A stretch of 64,000 nucleotides of DNA from Lentzea jiangxiensis. GTDB lineage: Bacteria; Actinomycetota; Actinomycetes; Mycobacteriales; Pseudonocardiaceae. This document shows, piece after piece, positions 11,068-18,820 of the stretch. The DNA lies in the NCBI RefSeq assembly GCF_900104175.1, contig NZ_FNIX01000001.1:1191975-1255974 (forward strand), read 5' to 3'. A model generated the notes under the pieces. The model did not search any database. It was not told the origin of the DNA and was given only the letters and a program-made list of their open reading frames with translations. The position numbers were made by a program, and so were the translations under genes. How positions within the stretch are numbered: the first letter of the stretch is position 1; each line of letters opens with the position of its first letter.

Positions 11068-11737
11068 TCGCGATCATGATCCGCTCGTGGGCGCGGCGGG
11101 CGTCGCCCACCGTGTCGGCACTGAGGTCCGACAGCTCGACGGGCTTGCCGAAGTGGACCTTGAACGTCGGCCGCCTGCGGACCGCGCGCAGCCACGACGT
11201 CAGGTACGGCAGGACGTCCCTCCAGCTGCCGACGCTGAGGTTGCCCCAGTAGACGGCCTCGTGCGCGCCCCACTGGCTGATCGGGACCACCGTGATGCCG
11301 CCGCCGAGCGCCATGCGGGCGACGCCGGTCTTGCCGCGCTCCGGCCACATGCCGGGGTCCAGCGTGATCTTGCCCTCGGGGTAGACGGCGATCGGGTCGC
11401 CGCCCTTCCGCAACGCCTCGACGGCCCGGTGCATCGCCTCGCCCACGTTCGCCGACCGGCGGTCGACGCGCAGGTGACCGCACGCCTTGAGGGCCGGGCC
11501 CATGACCGGCGCGTCGAGCAACCCGCCCGCGAGCATGAACCGCGGGTTGACGCCCATCTTGCGGCACGCGGCGACGAGCACCATCGGGTCGAGGTTGCCG
11601 ATGTGGTTGGACGCCAGCAGCAACGGTTGGCCGACGAGCTCCGGCGGGATGTCGCCCGATACCTCGAGCTTGCCGGTCAGCGCGATGAGGCCCCGGTCGA
11701 CAGCCATGAGCACGCGCCAGAGGAGCGGTGTGGACAC
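10964..11737 (-). CDS. 1-acyl-sn-glycerol-3-phosphate acyltransferase-like (PlsC) protein
   Basis: PlsC-family enzymes transfer acyl groups to lysophosphatidate or related lipids. The 257-residue protein shows motif I NHIGNLD (the H-x4-D charge relay), the substrate-binding arginine region VNPRFMLA and motif III YPEGKIT. The GTG at 11737 is chosen as start because the family N-terminus aligns there; an in-frame ATG at 11791 is possible, and anything further upstream would run into the divergent ftsK. No strong Shine-Dalgarno is seen for either choice. The lipid substrate is not deducible. Confidence 0.82.
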   Translation of the reverse strand: MSTPLLWRVLMAVDRGLIALTGKLEVSGDIPPELVGQPLLLASNHIGNLDPMVLVAACRKMGVNPRFMLAGGLLDAPVMGPALKACGHLRVDRRSANVGEAMHRAVEALRKGGDPIAVYPEGKITLDPGMWPERGKTGVARMALGGGITVVPISQWGAHEAVYWGNLSVGSWRDVLPYLTSWLRAVRRRPTFKVHFGKPVELSDLSADTVGDARRAHERIMIAITENLVPLRLDEPDLPKFHDPTRPTTGSSPWRLA

Positions 11738-11844
11738 GCCGGGCAGCGTACGGCGTGTCGTGCGGACACCGTGGCGGATCCGGGGAACCATGGGGATTTC
11801 GCACGCGTCCCGGTTGCAAATGGGGCTGGTGGGACGCGAGGGAC

Positions 11845-11850
11845 TACCTT
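11845..11850 (+). promoter_or_regulatory. -10 box (TACCTT) six bases before the ftsK start
   Basis: TACCTT fits TANNNT and lies six bases before ATG 11857, with no Shine-Dalgarno between, which is the spacing of a leaderless start. No convincing -35 was found. Confidence 0.3.
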
Positions 11851-11856
11851 GTAGAC

Positions 11857-14259
11857 ATGGCCGGGCGTACAGGGACTTCGAGAAAGACCACGTCACGCGG
11901 CAAAGCGCCAGCCAAGCCGCGGGCACGATCCACCGCGTCCAGAAAGCCCGCCGCGCGCAGGAGCGGTGGCGGTGCCTTCAGCGCCGTGTGGGGGGCTTTG
12001 GGACGTGGCGTCGGCACCGTCGTCCGGGGGATCACCGGCACCAAAGGACTCGAACCGGAACATCGCCGTGACGGCCTCGGCCTGTTCCTGATCGCGCTCG
12101 CGTTCATCACGGGCACGGGGGTCTGGTGGCAGGCGGGCGGACCGGTCGGCCGGTGGGTCGACGTCGCCGTGCGCAGCTCCGTCGGGTTCCCCGCGGTGTT
12201 CGTCCCGGTCGTGCTGCTCGGCATCGGCGTGGTGCTGATGTCCACCGACGCCAAGCCGGAGGAGCGGTTCCGGCTCGTCGTCGGCGGCACGTTGATCAGC
12301 ATCGGCGTGCTCGGCATGTTCCACCTGATCGGCGGCCTGCCGATGGACCCGCTGGCCCGCCGCGACGCCGGTGGCGCGCTGGGGTACCTCGCCGGCGGCT
12401 TCCTCGCCCAGGGCCTCACCCCGTGGGTCGCGGGCCCGCTGCTCGTCATGATCTTCGTCTTCGGCCTGCTCTGCGTGCTGCACTGGCCGGTTCGCGAAGT
12501 GCCGCAACGACTTCGCGCCCTGGTGCACCGCGAGCGCACGGCCGAGCCGTTCGACTTCGAGGACGAGCCGGAGGAGGAGCCCAAGCCGGTTCGCCTGCGC
12601 CGCCCGTCGCGCCGCCGCCAAGCCGCCGAGACCCCGGTGGAGGAGCCGCAGGCCGAGCTCCCGCTGGACGAGCCCGCGGAGCCCGCCCCGAAGCCCGCCC
12701 CGAAGCCCGCCCCCGCGGCGAAGAAGGCGGCGGCCGCGGCACCGGCACCGGCGATGGCCGTGCGCGCGGTCGAGGGCGACTACCAGCTGCCGCCGCCCAC
12801 GATCCTCAAGGACGGCGACGCGCCGAAGGCCCGCAGCAAGGCCAACGACCAGATGATCGACGCCATCACCGGCGTGCTGGACCAGTTCTCGATCGACGCC
12901 CAGGTCACCGGTTTCACCCGAGGCCCGACGGTCACGCGCTACGAGGTCGAGCTCGGCCCCGGTGTGAAGGTCGAGAAGATCACCGCGCTGACGAAGAACA
13001 TCGCGTACGCGGTCGCCACCGACAACGTCCGGCTGCTCGCGCCGATCCCCGGCAAGTCCGCGGTCGGCATCGAGGTCCCGAACAGCGACCGCGAGATGGT
13101 GCGCCTCGGCGACGTGCTGCGCGCGCCGTCGACGTTGCAGGACACGCACCCGATGGTGATCGGCCTCGGCAAGGACATCGAGGGCCACATGGTCACCGCG
13201 AACCTGACGAAGATGCCGCACCTGCTGGTCGCGGGCTCCACGGGTTCCGGCAAGTCGTCGTTCGTCAACTCGATGCTGGTCTCGCTCCTCGCGCGCGCCA
13301 CGCCCGACGAGGTCCGGATGATCCTCATCGACCCGAAGATGGTCGAGCTGACGCCGTACGAGGGCATCCCGCACCTGATCACGCCGATCATCACGCAGCC
13401 GAAGAAGGCGGCGGCCGCGCTGGCGTGGCTCGTGGAGGAGATGGAGCAGCGCTACCAGGACATGCAGGTCAACCGGGTGCGCCACATCGACGACTTCAAC
13501 CGCAAGGTGAAGTCCGGTGAGATCGCGGCACCGCCCGGCTCCGAGCGCGTCTACCGCCCGTACCCGTACATCATGGCGATCGTCGACGAACTCGCCGACC
13601 TGATGATGACGGCGCCGCGCGACGTCGAGGACGCGATCGTCCGCATCACGCAGAAGGCCCGCGCCGCCGGCATCCACCTGGTGCTCGCCACGCAGCGCCC
13701 GTCCGTCGACGTCGTCACGGGTCTGATCAAGACGAACGTGCCGTCGCGGCTGGCGTTCGCCACGTCGTCGCTGACGGACTCCCGGGTCATCCTCGACCAG
13801 CCCGGTGCCGAGAAGCTGATCGGCATGGGTGACGGGCTGTACCTGCCGATGGGCGCCGGGAAGCCCGTCCGGATCCAGGGCGCGTTCGTCGGCGACGAGG
13901 AGATCTCGCAGATCGTCGACTTCACGAAGAACCAGGCCCAGCCCGAGTACACGGACGGGGTCACCGCGGCCAAGGCCGGGGAGAAGAAGGAGATCGACGC
14001 CGACATCGGCGACGACCTGGAGCTGCTGGTGCAGGCGACCGAGCTGATCGTGACGTCGCAGTTCGGGTCGACGTCGATGCTGCAGCGCAAGCTCCGCGTC
14101 GGGTTCGCCAAGGCGGGGCGCCTCATGGACCTGCTGGAGACCAGGGGCGTCGTCGGGCCGTCCGAGGGCTCGAAGGCGCGCGAGGTGCTGATCAAGCCGG
14201 ACGAACTCGAGAACGTGATCTACCTGATGCGTGGAGGCGGCCCCGCCGACGGCGAGTGA
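11857..14259 (+). CDS. ftsK: DNA translocase FtsK/SpoIIIE
   Basis: The 800-residue protein pumps chromosomal DNA at division septa. A lysine/arginine-rich start is followed by four transmembrane helices (~70-215), a proline/alanine-rich linker (~250-300), the beta/alpha motor with Walker A GSTGSGKSS near 460 and Walker B MAIVDELADLMM, and the C-terminal gamma winged helix (QATELIVTSQFGSTSMLQRK) that reads KOPS-type orienting sequences. ATG 11857 is chosen because the longer in-frame start at 11728 adds non-family sequence over the opposite-strand gene. The gene ends two bases from the convergent phospholipase gene. Confidence 0.95.
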   Translation: MAGRTGTSRKTTSRGKAPAKPRARSTASRKPAARRSGGGAFSAVWGALGRGVGTVVRGITGTKGLEPEHRRDGLGLFLIALAFITGTGVWWQAGGPVGRWVDVAVRSSVGFPAVFVPVVLLGIGVVLMSTDAKPEERFRLVVGGTLISIGVLGMFHLIGGLPMDPLARRDAGGALGYLAGGFLAQGLTPWVAGPLLVMIFVFGLLCVLHWPVREVPQRLRALVHRERTAEPFDFEDEPEEEPKPVRLRRPSRRRQAAETPVEEPQAELPLDEPAEPAPKPAPKPAPAAKKAAAAAPAPAMAVRAVEGDYQLPPPTILKDGDAPKARSKANDQMIDAITGVLDQFSIDAQVTGFTRGPTVTRYEVELGPGVKVEKITALTKNIAYAVATDNVRLLAPIPGKSAVGIEVPNSDREMVRLGDVLRAPSTLQDTHPMVIGLGKDIEGHMVTANLTKMPHLLVAGSTGSGKSSFVNSMLVSLLARATPDEVRMILIDPKMVELTPYEGIPHLITPIITQPKKAAAALAWLVEEMEQRYQDMQVNRVRHIDDFNRKVKSGEIAAPPGSERVYRPYPYIMAIVDELADLMMTAPRDVEDAIVRITQKARAAGIHLVLATQRPSVDVVTGLIKTNVPSRLAFATSSLTDSRVILDQPGAEKLIGMGDGLYLPMGAGKPVRIQGAFVGDEEISQIVDFTKNQAQPEYTDGVTAAKAGEKKEIDADIGDDLELLVQATELIVTSQFGSTSMLQRKLRVGFAKAGRLMDLLETRGVVGPSEGSKAREVLIKPDELENVIYLMRGGGPADGE

Positions 14260-14260
14260 G

Positions 14261-14731
14261 CTACCCCAGGCCGGCCTGCTCGATGCTGTCCGCCGTCGAG
14301 CTCCCGGTGCCTCCGAACTGGCGCACCGCCTTGTAGTACAGGTCGGCGGTGCGCCTGCACGTCCAGTTCCAGCCGCACTGGGCGTACATGTCGGACTTGA
14401 AGTTGTCGTCGACGCGCAGCCGGTTCGCCTCGCTGAACCGGGCCTGCCGCTTGTAGTTGCGGTAGCCGAAGTCGTGGCGGTGGCAGGTCGGCAGGAACTT
14501 GAAGCCGAAGGGGTTGTCCGGCGAGTACGAGCAGCCGTCGGAGGACCAGTCGAGCTGGTCCGCGTGGGGCTGCTGGGCGCGCAGTGTCGTGAACTGGCTC
14601 AGGGACTGCGCGTAGAGGTAGTCGTCGGTCACCGCGACGATGTCCACGGCCAGCGCCGGGGAGCCCGTGAAGATGAGGGCCAGGGATGCGGTGGCACCCA
14701 CGAACGCCGAGCGCAGCGTCTTCGTCGACAT
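14261..14731 (-). CDS. Secreted prokaryotic phospholipase A2
   Basis: The 156-residue precursor has a typical Sec signal peptide (~1-28, cleaved after SPALA) and a mature protein of the small actinobacterial PLA2 family. The catalytic His-Asp pair lies in the CHRHDFGYRNY motif, and four cysteines can form two disulphides as in the Streptomyces violaceoruber enzyme. PLA2 releases fatty acid from the sn-2 position of phospholipids, normally with calcium. GGAGGA precedes the ATG. It lies 81 bases downstream of the SagB-like gene on the same strand and could be read through from the RiPP operon or be independent. Confidence 0.88.
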   Translation of the reverse strand: MSTKTLRSAFVGATASLALIFTGSPALAVDIVAVTDDYLYAQSLSQFTTLRAQQPHADQLDWSSDGCSYSPDNPFGFKFLPTCHRHDFGYRNYKRQARFSEANRLRVDDNFKSDMYAQCGWNWTCRRTADLYYKAVRQFGGTGSSTADSIEQAGLG

Positions 14732-14812
14732 GCGAGCTCCTCCGGTTGTGAGCAGGTCTCGCCAGTTGTAGCGGGTGATCGTCCGTCGTAGGTAGACACG
14801 ATCCGGTGAACG

Positions 14813-15466
14813 TCAGGTGATCGGATGCCCGCAGGCGATCGCGGTGGCCACGCGGAGCTCGCGAGGCAGGCCCAGGGCGTGCAGCACCTCGTGGTCCGCC
14901 ACGCCGCCCAGCAGGTGGCCGCCGAGGCCCAGCTCGGCGAGGCGGAGACAGATGTTCTGGGCCGCGGCGCCGGCTTCGACCAGGCCGAAGCGCCCGGCGC
15001 GTTCGCCGTACTTCTCGAAGGACTCCCCGTCCGCGAGCACCAGGACGATCGCCAGCGGTGGCGCCGACGGGGTTCCGAGGATCTCGGCCAGGTCGGGCGG
15101 GGCCGCGCCGATGTCCTGCAGGGCTTGGCGGCGCAGGTCGTAGCGCACCGCCCGGCCGTCGTGGAAGGCGTAGCAGCGCAACGGGTCGAGGCCGCCCGCG
15201 GAGGGGTAGCTGTTGTCGGACAGCGCTCCCAGCACGGCGCCGAGTTGCCTGTCGCCCAACGGCCTGTCGGCGAACTCGCGGGTGCTTCGGCGGGCCTGGA
15301 ACAGCTTCTGCAGCCGGCCACCGGGGCGCGGGAGCGCGACGGGGGCGCTCGGGAGCTCCAGCGGGTCGACCAGCGGTGGCCGGGGGCGGAAGTCGCGCAG
15401 TCGTTCGCCGAGGCGCCGCCGGTGCAGGACCGAGTAGCGGCTGGCGGCCCAGAAGTCGTCGAACAT
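14813..15466 (-). CDS. SagB-type FMN-dependent azoline dehydrogenase
   Basis: The 217-residue nitroreductase-fold protein has the RRSTREFADRPL FMN-binding motif near residue 60, the PSAGGLDPLRCY segment typical of SagB/ThcOx enzymes, and GLGGHLLGG near the C-terminus. In TOMM pathways this enzyme oxidises peptide thiazolines/oxazolines to thiazoles/oxazoles. It follows the YcaO gene by four bases, so the two are almost certainly cotranscribed. It is at the short end of the family, lacking the long N-terminal extension of some SagB proteins. Membership in a RiPP operon makes a detoxifying nitroreductase role unlikely. Confidence 0.85.
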   Translation of the reverse strand: MFDDFWAASRYSVLHRRRLGERLRDFRPRPPLVDPLELPSAPVALPRPGGRLQKLFQARRSTREFADRPLGDRQLGAVLGALSDNSYPSAGGLDPLRCYAFHDGRAVRYDLRRQALQDIGAAPPDLAEILGTPSAPPLAIVLVLADGESFEKYGERAGRFGLVEAGAAAQNICLRLAELGLGGHLLGGVADHEVLHALGLPRELRVATAIACGHPIT

Positions 15467-15470
15467 GGCT

Positions 15471-16625
15471 TCACCCCAGCGGATGCGGTGCGGGATTGGG
15501 GAACGCGCCCGGTGAGGCGTGCGGGTAGCGCCAGGCCAGCTCGCGGGCCCGGCCGCCCAGGTGGGGCCAGCGGTGGTCGGCGTGCAGCGGTGCCAGGTCG
15601 GGGGACAGGACGCGGACGCAGTGCAGCCCCACGGCCGAGAGCTCCGGCGTGGTCAGCTCGCGGTAGGCGAGCCGGATTCCGGCGCCGTCCAAGGCGTGCA
15701 CCAGTTGGGTGAGCTCCGCCGCGGTGCCGCGGGCCTCGGCGTCGGGTGGCGGGTCCGTCTCGAAGCCCCGCAACCACGGCAGCGCGCCCCACTCCGCCGG
15801 GTGGGTGGCGTAGTAGGCGGCGTGCCGGTCGAAGTCGGTGGCCTCCTCGACTGGCTCGTCGCCGTGGCGCGCCAGCCACACCTCGACGAACACGGTGCCC
15901 TGCACCCATTCCTCGTAGGCCTTGCGGAGCGCTTCCGCGACCGTGGCGCGGCAGGCCAGGCCCAGAGTGGGGCGGGGCTTGCCCGCGATCGGGAGGGAGC
16001 CCGCCACCGCGACCACGGGGTGCGGGCTGTAGGCGGGGGTGAGGTCGAAGGCCTGGGCACCGTGCGGGAGGTCGGCCGGAAACCGCTGCGGCGCGAGGGA
16101 GTGCAGCCAGGTGGTGGTGAAGGCGTCGCGTTCGACCAGTTCCTGGACGGCTCGCAGCAGCGCGTTGGTCGTCGACGGGCCGGCCGCCAGGCCCGAGGAC
16201 GTCGTGGGCAGGCCGTACGAGGCGTCGAGGCCCACGAGTCCGGCGGGCACGCGGATCGGTTCGTTGGCGGGCAACGTCCAGGCGCGCGTGTACGGCGTGT
16301 CGACGTATCCCTTGCGATAGCGGTAGTTCGGTGACACGCGCTGTTCGACTGTGTGCAGGCTGAAGTGTTCCAACGGCCAGCACTCGCCGGTGGTGACGAT
16401 CTCCAGCGGTGCGCGGGCGGCGGCGTGCCGTTCCAGTGCCTCGGCGATCGCGGCCACCTCGTCCGCACCGCCCGAGGTGCCGCCGGCGGCGAACGGCTCG
16501 GGCACGGCGGCCCAGCCTTCGACGTCCACATCGGACAGGCTGTGCGGCAACGGGTGCAGCTGCGCCACCACGCCCTGCCGCCAGCCGACCGCGCGCTCGG
16601 CCAGCGCCTCCGCGACGGTCCTCAC
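15471..16625 (-). CDS. YcaO cyclodehydratase (D protein) of a TOMM/LAP pathway
   Basis: The 384-residue YcaO enzyme uses ATP to activate backbone amides so that Cys/Ser/Thr side chains cyclise to azolines. ATP/Mg-binding signatures are visible: IAEALERHAA near residue 60 and AVQELVERDAF near 165. The C-terminus is proline-rich (PNPAPHPLG), matching the PxPxP tail that azoline-forming YcaO proteins place in the active site; this argues against a thioamide or amidine role. The start is a GTG overlapping the upstream gene's stop by four bases. The separate E1-like gene at 17127-17921 is the expected partner. Confidence 0.9.
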   Translation of the reverse strand: MRTVAEALAERAVGWRQGVVAQLHPLPHSLSDVDVEGWAAVPEPFAAGGTSGGADEVAAIAEALERHAAARAPLEIVTTGECWPLEHFSLHTVEQRVSPNYRYRKGYVDTPYTRAWTLPANEPIRVPAGLVGLDASYGLPTTSSGLAAGPSTTNALLRAVQELVERDAFTTTWLHSLAPQRFPADLPHGAQAFDLTPAYSPHPVVAVAGSLPIAGKPRPTLGLACRATVAEALRKAYEEWVQGTVFVEVWLARHGDEPVEEATDFDRHAAYYATHPAEWGALPWLRGFETDPPPDAEARGTAAELTQLVHALDGAGIRLAYRELTTPELSAVGLHCVRVLSPDLAPLHADHRWPHLGGRARELAWRYPHASPGAFPNPAPHPLG

Positions 16626-17155
16626 CGCGGCACCCGGTGGTGCCGGAAGAGCCAGTACCCGAAGGCCGACGCCCCGCCGATGTAGAGCGCACCGCCGATC
16701 CAGGCGCCCGCTTCACCCGCTTGCGCGACGGGCCCGAGCACCACCAGCACCACGAACGGCTCGACGCACCAGAGCAACGACCAGCCGAGCAGCCTGAGCA
16801 GGCTCATCCACGGCTTCGGTGACCGGGCGACGAACCCCGACGCGACGGCCCACGCGAGCGCCACCCCGAAACCGCCGAGCCACCAGCCCCAGGGCAGGCC
16901 GAAGATCGCGCCCGTCGTGGCGAACGGCAGCACGATGACGAGCAACGGGAAGACCGCGGCGGGGAGGACGAGAGCGCCGCGAGGGCGTTCGAGGTCCCGG
17001 GTGTCGCGGTGCAGGGCGACGGGGATGTGCACGGCCGCGCCGACCGAGGAAACCGCGCAGCAGCAACAACAGCAGCAACAGGTGGGCGTCGCGGCGCTCG
17101 TGGCGGCCGCACCGGGTGAGAACTGGTCAGGTAACCGGACTGCCGTCGCGTTCAT
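16622..17155 (-). CDS. Candidate TOMM precursor peptide fused to a four-helix membrane domain
   Basis: The 177-residue ORF starts at an ATG with GGGGGG a few bases upstream, inside the last 29 bases of the E1-like gene. Residues 1-25 form a leader-like stretch (MNATAVRLPDQFSPG then Ala/Thr-rich), residues 26-33 are eight consecutive cysteines, and 34-44 are small and hydrophobic (AVSSVGAAVHI). This layout parallels SagA of streptolysin S, whose leader precedes a Cys-rich core. Without a stop the frame continues through a charged linker (~49-60) into four predicted helices (~62-86, 89-110, 119-143, 150-170) ending RHHRVPR. The membrane part could act in immunity, export or anchoring. I know no described family with this fusion; an internal start for the membrane part, for example GTG at V42, is not excluded. 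Confidence 0.72.
   Translation of the reverse strand: MNATAVRLPDQFSPGAAATSAATPTCCCCCCCCAVSSVGAAVHIPVALHRDTRDLERPRGALVLPAAVFPLLVIVLPFATTGAIFGLPWGWWLGGFGVALAWAVASGFVARSPKPWMSLLRLLGWSLLWCVEPFVVLVVLGPVAQAGEAGAWIGGALYIGGASAFGYWLFRHHRVPR
17057..17080 (-). other. Eight-cysteine run (putative azole core)
   Basis: Codons for Cys26-Cys33 alternate TGT and TGC (three TGT, five TGC). In this high-GC gene set the mixed codon use suggests selection on the amino acids rather than pure triplet slippage. The segment is the only cysteine cluster in the operon and lies where a heterocyclised core is expected. Confidence 0.65.
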
Positions 17156-17921
17156 GGTCCCCCCAAGGAAGTGTCACGCGCCCGAGCTCCACCGTCGGGC
17201 AGACCTCGCAGCCGGCCGCGGGCAGCACGCTCTCACGCGTGGTCGTGAACTCGTCGAGGTTCACGGTGACGACCGTGTCGAGCAGTGCCAGCGAGCCGTT
17301 GCGGATGTTCCGGACCGCCTGCTCCGCGAGCGAGAGCGGGAACTCGTGCCGCAGCGCCGCCGGGTGCGGGGGAGGCGGCGGATCTCCCCACCGCCGTCCC
17401 GCCCGCACGGCGAGGCACGCCAGGCACGCGCCGGCACCGGGCACCACGAAGGGTCCGATGGCGGCGGTGTGGTGGTACGCGAGGTCCAGCAGGAGGTGCG
17501 GGACCTTCGTCTCCCGCGCCACCTCGACCAGGTCGAGCAACGTGCCGGTCGTCCGCACGACGAGCAGGAGGTCCGGGTTCTCGTGGTGCGGCAGCCGCTC
17601 CGCCAGCCCGGCGGGTGCCCGTCCGACGACGCGCGTGCCGACCGCCACCGGCCCGTCCACGTCGTCGGCCGGCAACCCGGCCGGGCGGAGAGCGCCCAGG
17701 GTCCTCAGCTGGGCCAGGTACCGGCGAGCCGGTTCCCCGACCCGGCTCTCGTCGACCGTCCGAGCCACTCCCCCCGGCACCGGCTCGAACAGTCCCGCCA
17801 GCGCCACGGCCACCGCCTTCGGCAGGTCCGGGATCAGGTACGCGAGGTCCGCACCCGCGTACACGACGAGGCCTTCGTCCCGGACCTGCGCGTGCCAGGC
17901 GGGGTCAGCGACCAGGCTCAT
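17127..17921 (-). CDS. E1-like TOMM leader-binding protein (ocin-ThiF-like / cyclodehydratase partner)
   Basis: The 264-residue protein has a short N-terminal winged-helix-like part (~1-80, GLVVYAGADLAYLIPDLPKAV) resembling a RiPP recognition element, followed by a degenerate ThiF/E1 domain. Two CxxC pairs, CLAC (in GAGACLACL) and CEVC (in AAGCEVCPT), form the structural zinc site of the family. In TOMM systems this protein binds the precursor leader and presents it to YcaO. The start overlaps the merR stop by 17 bases and the end overlaps the precursor gene by 29 bases, so all three are probably translationally coupled. Confidence 0.83.
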   Translation of the reverse strand: MSLVADPAWHAQVRDEGLVVYAGADLAYLIPDLPKAVAVALAGLFEPVPGGVARTVDESRVGEPARRYLAQLRTLGALRPAGLPADDVDGPVAVGTRVVGRAPAGLAERLPHHENPDLLLVVRTTGTLLDLVEVARETKVPHLLLDLAYHHTAAIGPFVVPGAGACLACLAVRAGRRWGDPPPPPHPAALRHEFPLSLAEQAVRNIRNGSLALLDTVVTVNLDEFTTTRESVLPAAGCEVCPTVELGRVTLPWGDHERDGSPVT

Positions 17922-18756
17922 CCTCGTCCCCCCGTCTCAGGAAGTTCTCGATCTCCTGCTCGCTCGGCAGGTCGCCCGCCGGGTCCATGAGGTTCTCGGC
18001 GATCGGCGGCAGCGGCTGCTCCGCCCACGCGGGCTGGTAGTCGTCGCTGGGCAGCAGCCCGTGCCGCGACGCGAACTCCTCGGCGGCGTCCCGGATCGAC
18101 TCCCGCAGCGTCCCCACCACCGCGGTCTCCGCCGTGTACGTGAGCTCGACGAGCAACGCCCGCACGTTCTCCAGCTGGTTCTCGTCACCGGCCTTGCGCG
18201 CGAGCTCCGGCCAGAACTGCCGCTCGAACAACCGCACGAAGTCCGCCGCCACCGCGTCGGTCGCCGTGCGCAGGCGCGTGAAGCTGTCCATGACGTCATC
18301 GCTGGGCACCCGGAGGCCGGCGAGCCTGCCGCCCGCCTCGAGTGCCCAGCGACGCGCGTGCGGCCAGCCGTACTTCCACCGCACCAAGCCCAACCGCATA
18401 GCCCGGAGGAGGAGTCGCGGTTGGACGTCTCCCATCGGAACGAGGTGCCGGATGTCGCGCACCTTGATCCGAACCCAGTCGTCGGGCCCGTCGGCCTCGC
18501 CCATGCCGAGCACCGCGGCGACCGACTCGCCCTTCTCCCGTGCCGCGATCAGCTCGGCGATCGCGGGCAGCGAGAACCCCCGCTGCTGCAACCGCTGCAC
18601 CAACGTCAGCCGCTCGACGTGCGAGGCGTCGTAGTACGCCACGCGCCCCTGCCGTCTCGGCGCGTGCAGCACACCCTTCGTCTGGTACATGCGAATGGTG
18701 CTGCTGGGCAGGCCGATCCGGGCGGCGAGCTCGTCGACGGTGAGCGATTCGGGCAC
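17905..18756 (-). CDS. MerR-family regulator of the TOMM operon
   Basis: The 283-residue protein begins with a MerR winged helix (LTVDELAARIGLPSSTIRMYQTKGVL, then YYDASHVERLTLVQRLQQRGFSL) and a coiled-coil linker, then a ~180-residue all-helical C-terminal domain without the cysteines of metal sensors. The effector is therefore unlikely to be a thiophilic metal and might be the pathway product. GTG 18756 lies seven bases after CAGGAT (minus strand), consistent with a leaderless mRNA. It is the first gene of the operon and overlaps the E1-like gene, so the regulator and enzymes should be expressed together. Confidence 0.87.
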   Translation of the reverse strand: MPESLTVDELAARIGLPSSTIRMYQTKGVLHAPRRQGRVAYYDASHVERLTLVQRLQQRGFSLPAIAELIAAREKGESVAAVLGMGEADGPDDWVRIKVRDIRHLVPMGDVQPRLLLRAMRLGLVRWKYGWPHARRWALEAGGRLAGLRVPSDDVMDSFTRLRTATDAVAADFVRLFERQFWPELARKAGDENQLENVRALLVELTYTAETAVVGTLRESIRDAAEEFASRHGLLPSDDYQPAWAEQPLPPIAENLMDPAGDLPSEQEIENFLRRGDEDEPGR

Positions 18757-18763
18757 ACCACCG

Positions 18764-18793
18764 ATCCTGGCGTGCCCGCGTTATGTGAGTCAA
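18764..18793 (-). promoter_or_regulatory. Putative promoter of the merR-TOMM operon
   Basis: On the minus strand, TTGACT (18793-18788) and CAGGAT (18769-18764) are 18 bases apart, and the GTG start follows after seven bases. The boxes match actinobacterial SigA-type elements except for C in the first position of the -10. Confidence 0.45.
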
Positions 18794-18794
18794 G

Positions 18795-18820
18795 ACTATT
18801 CGAGTGATCACTCGAATAGT
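18795..18820. promoter_or_regulatory. 26-bp perfect palindrome upstream of the merR-TOMM promoter
   Basis: Each 13-base half reads ACTATTCGAGTGA or its complement, with no central spacer and no mismatch. The site abuts the -35 box of the merR promoter by one base and its last base is the final base of the argA stop codon. A loopless AT-richer palindrome is typical of an operator rather than a terminator, although both genes are on the minus strand and a terminator role for argA is possible. Confidence 0.6.

Noticed and set aside
16917-17990. Plus-strand frame with a polyglutamine run (eight Gln) at ~17057-17080
   Set aside because: It is the complement of the cysteine codons of the TOMM-type gene; the minus-strand frames show family motifs and overlapping starts, the plus frame does not.
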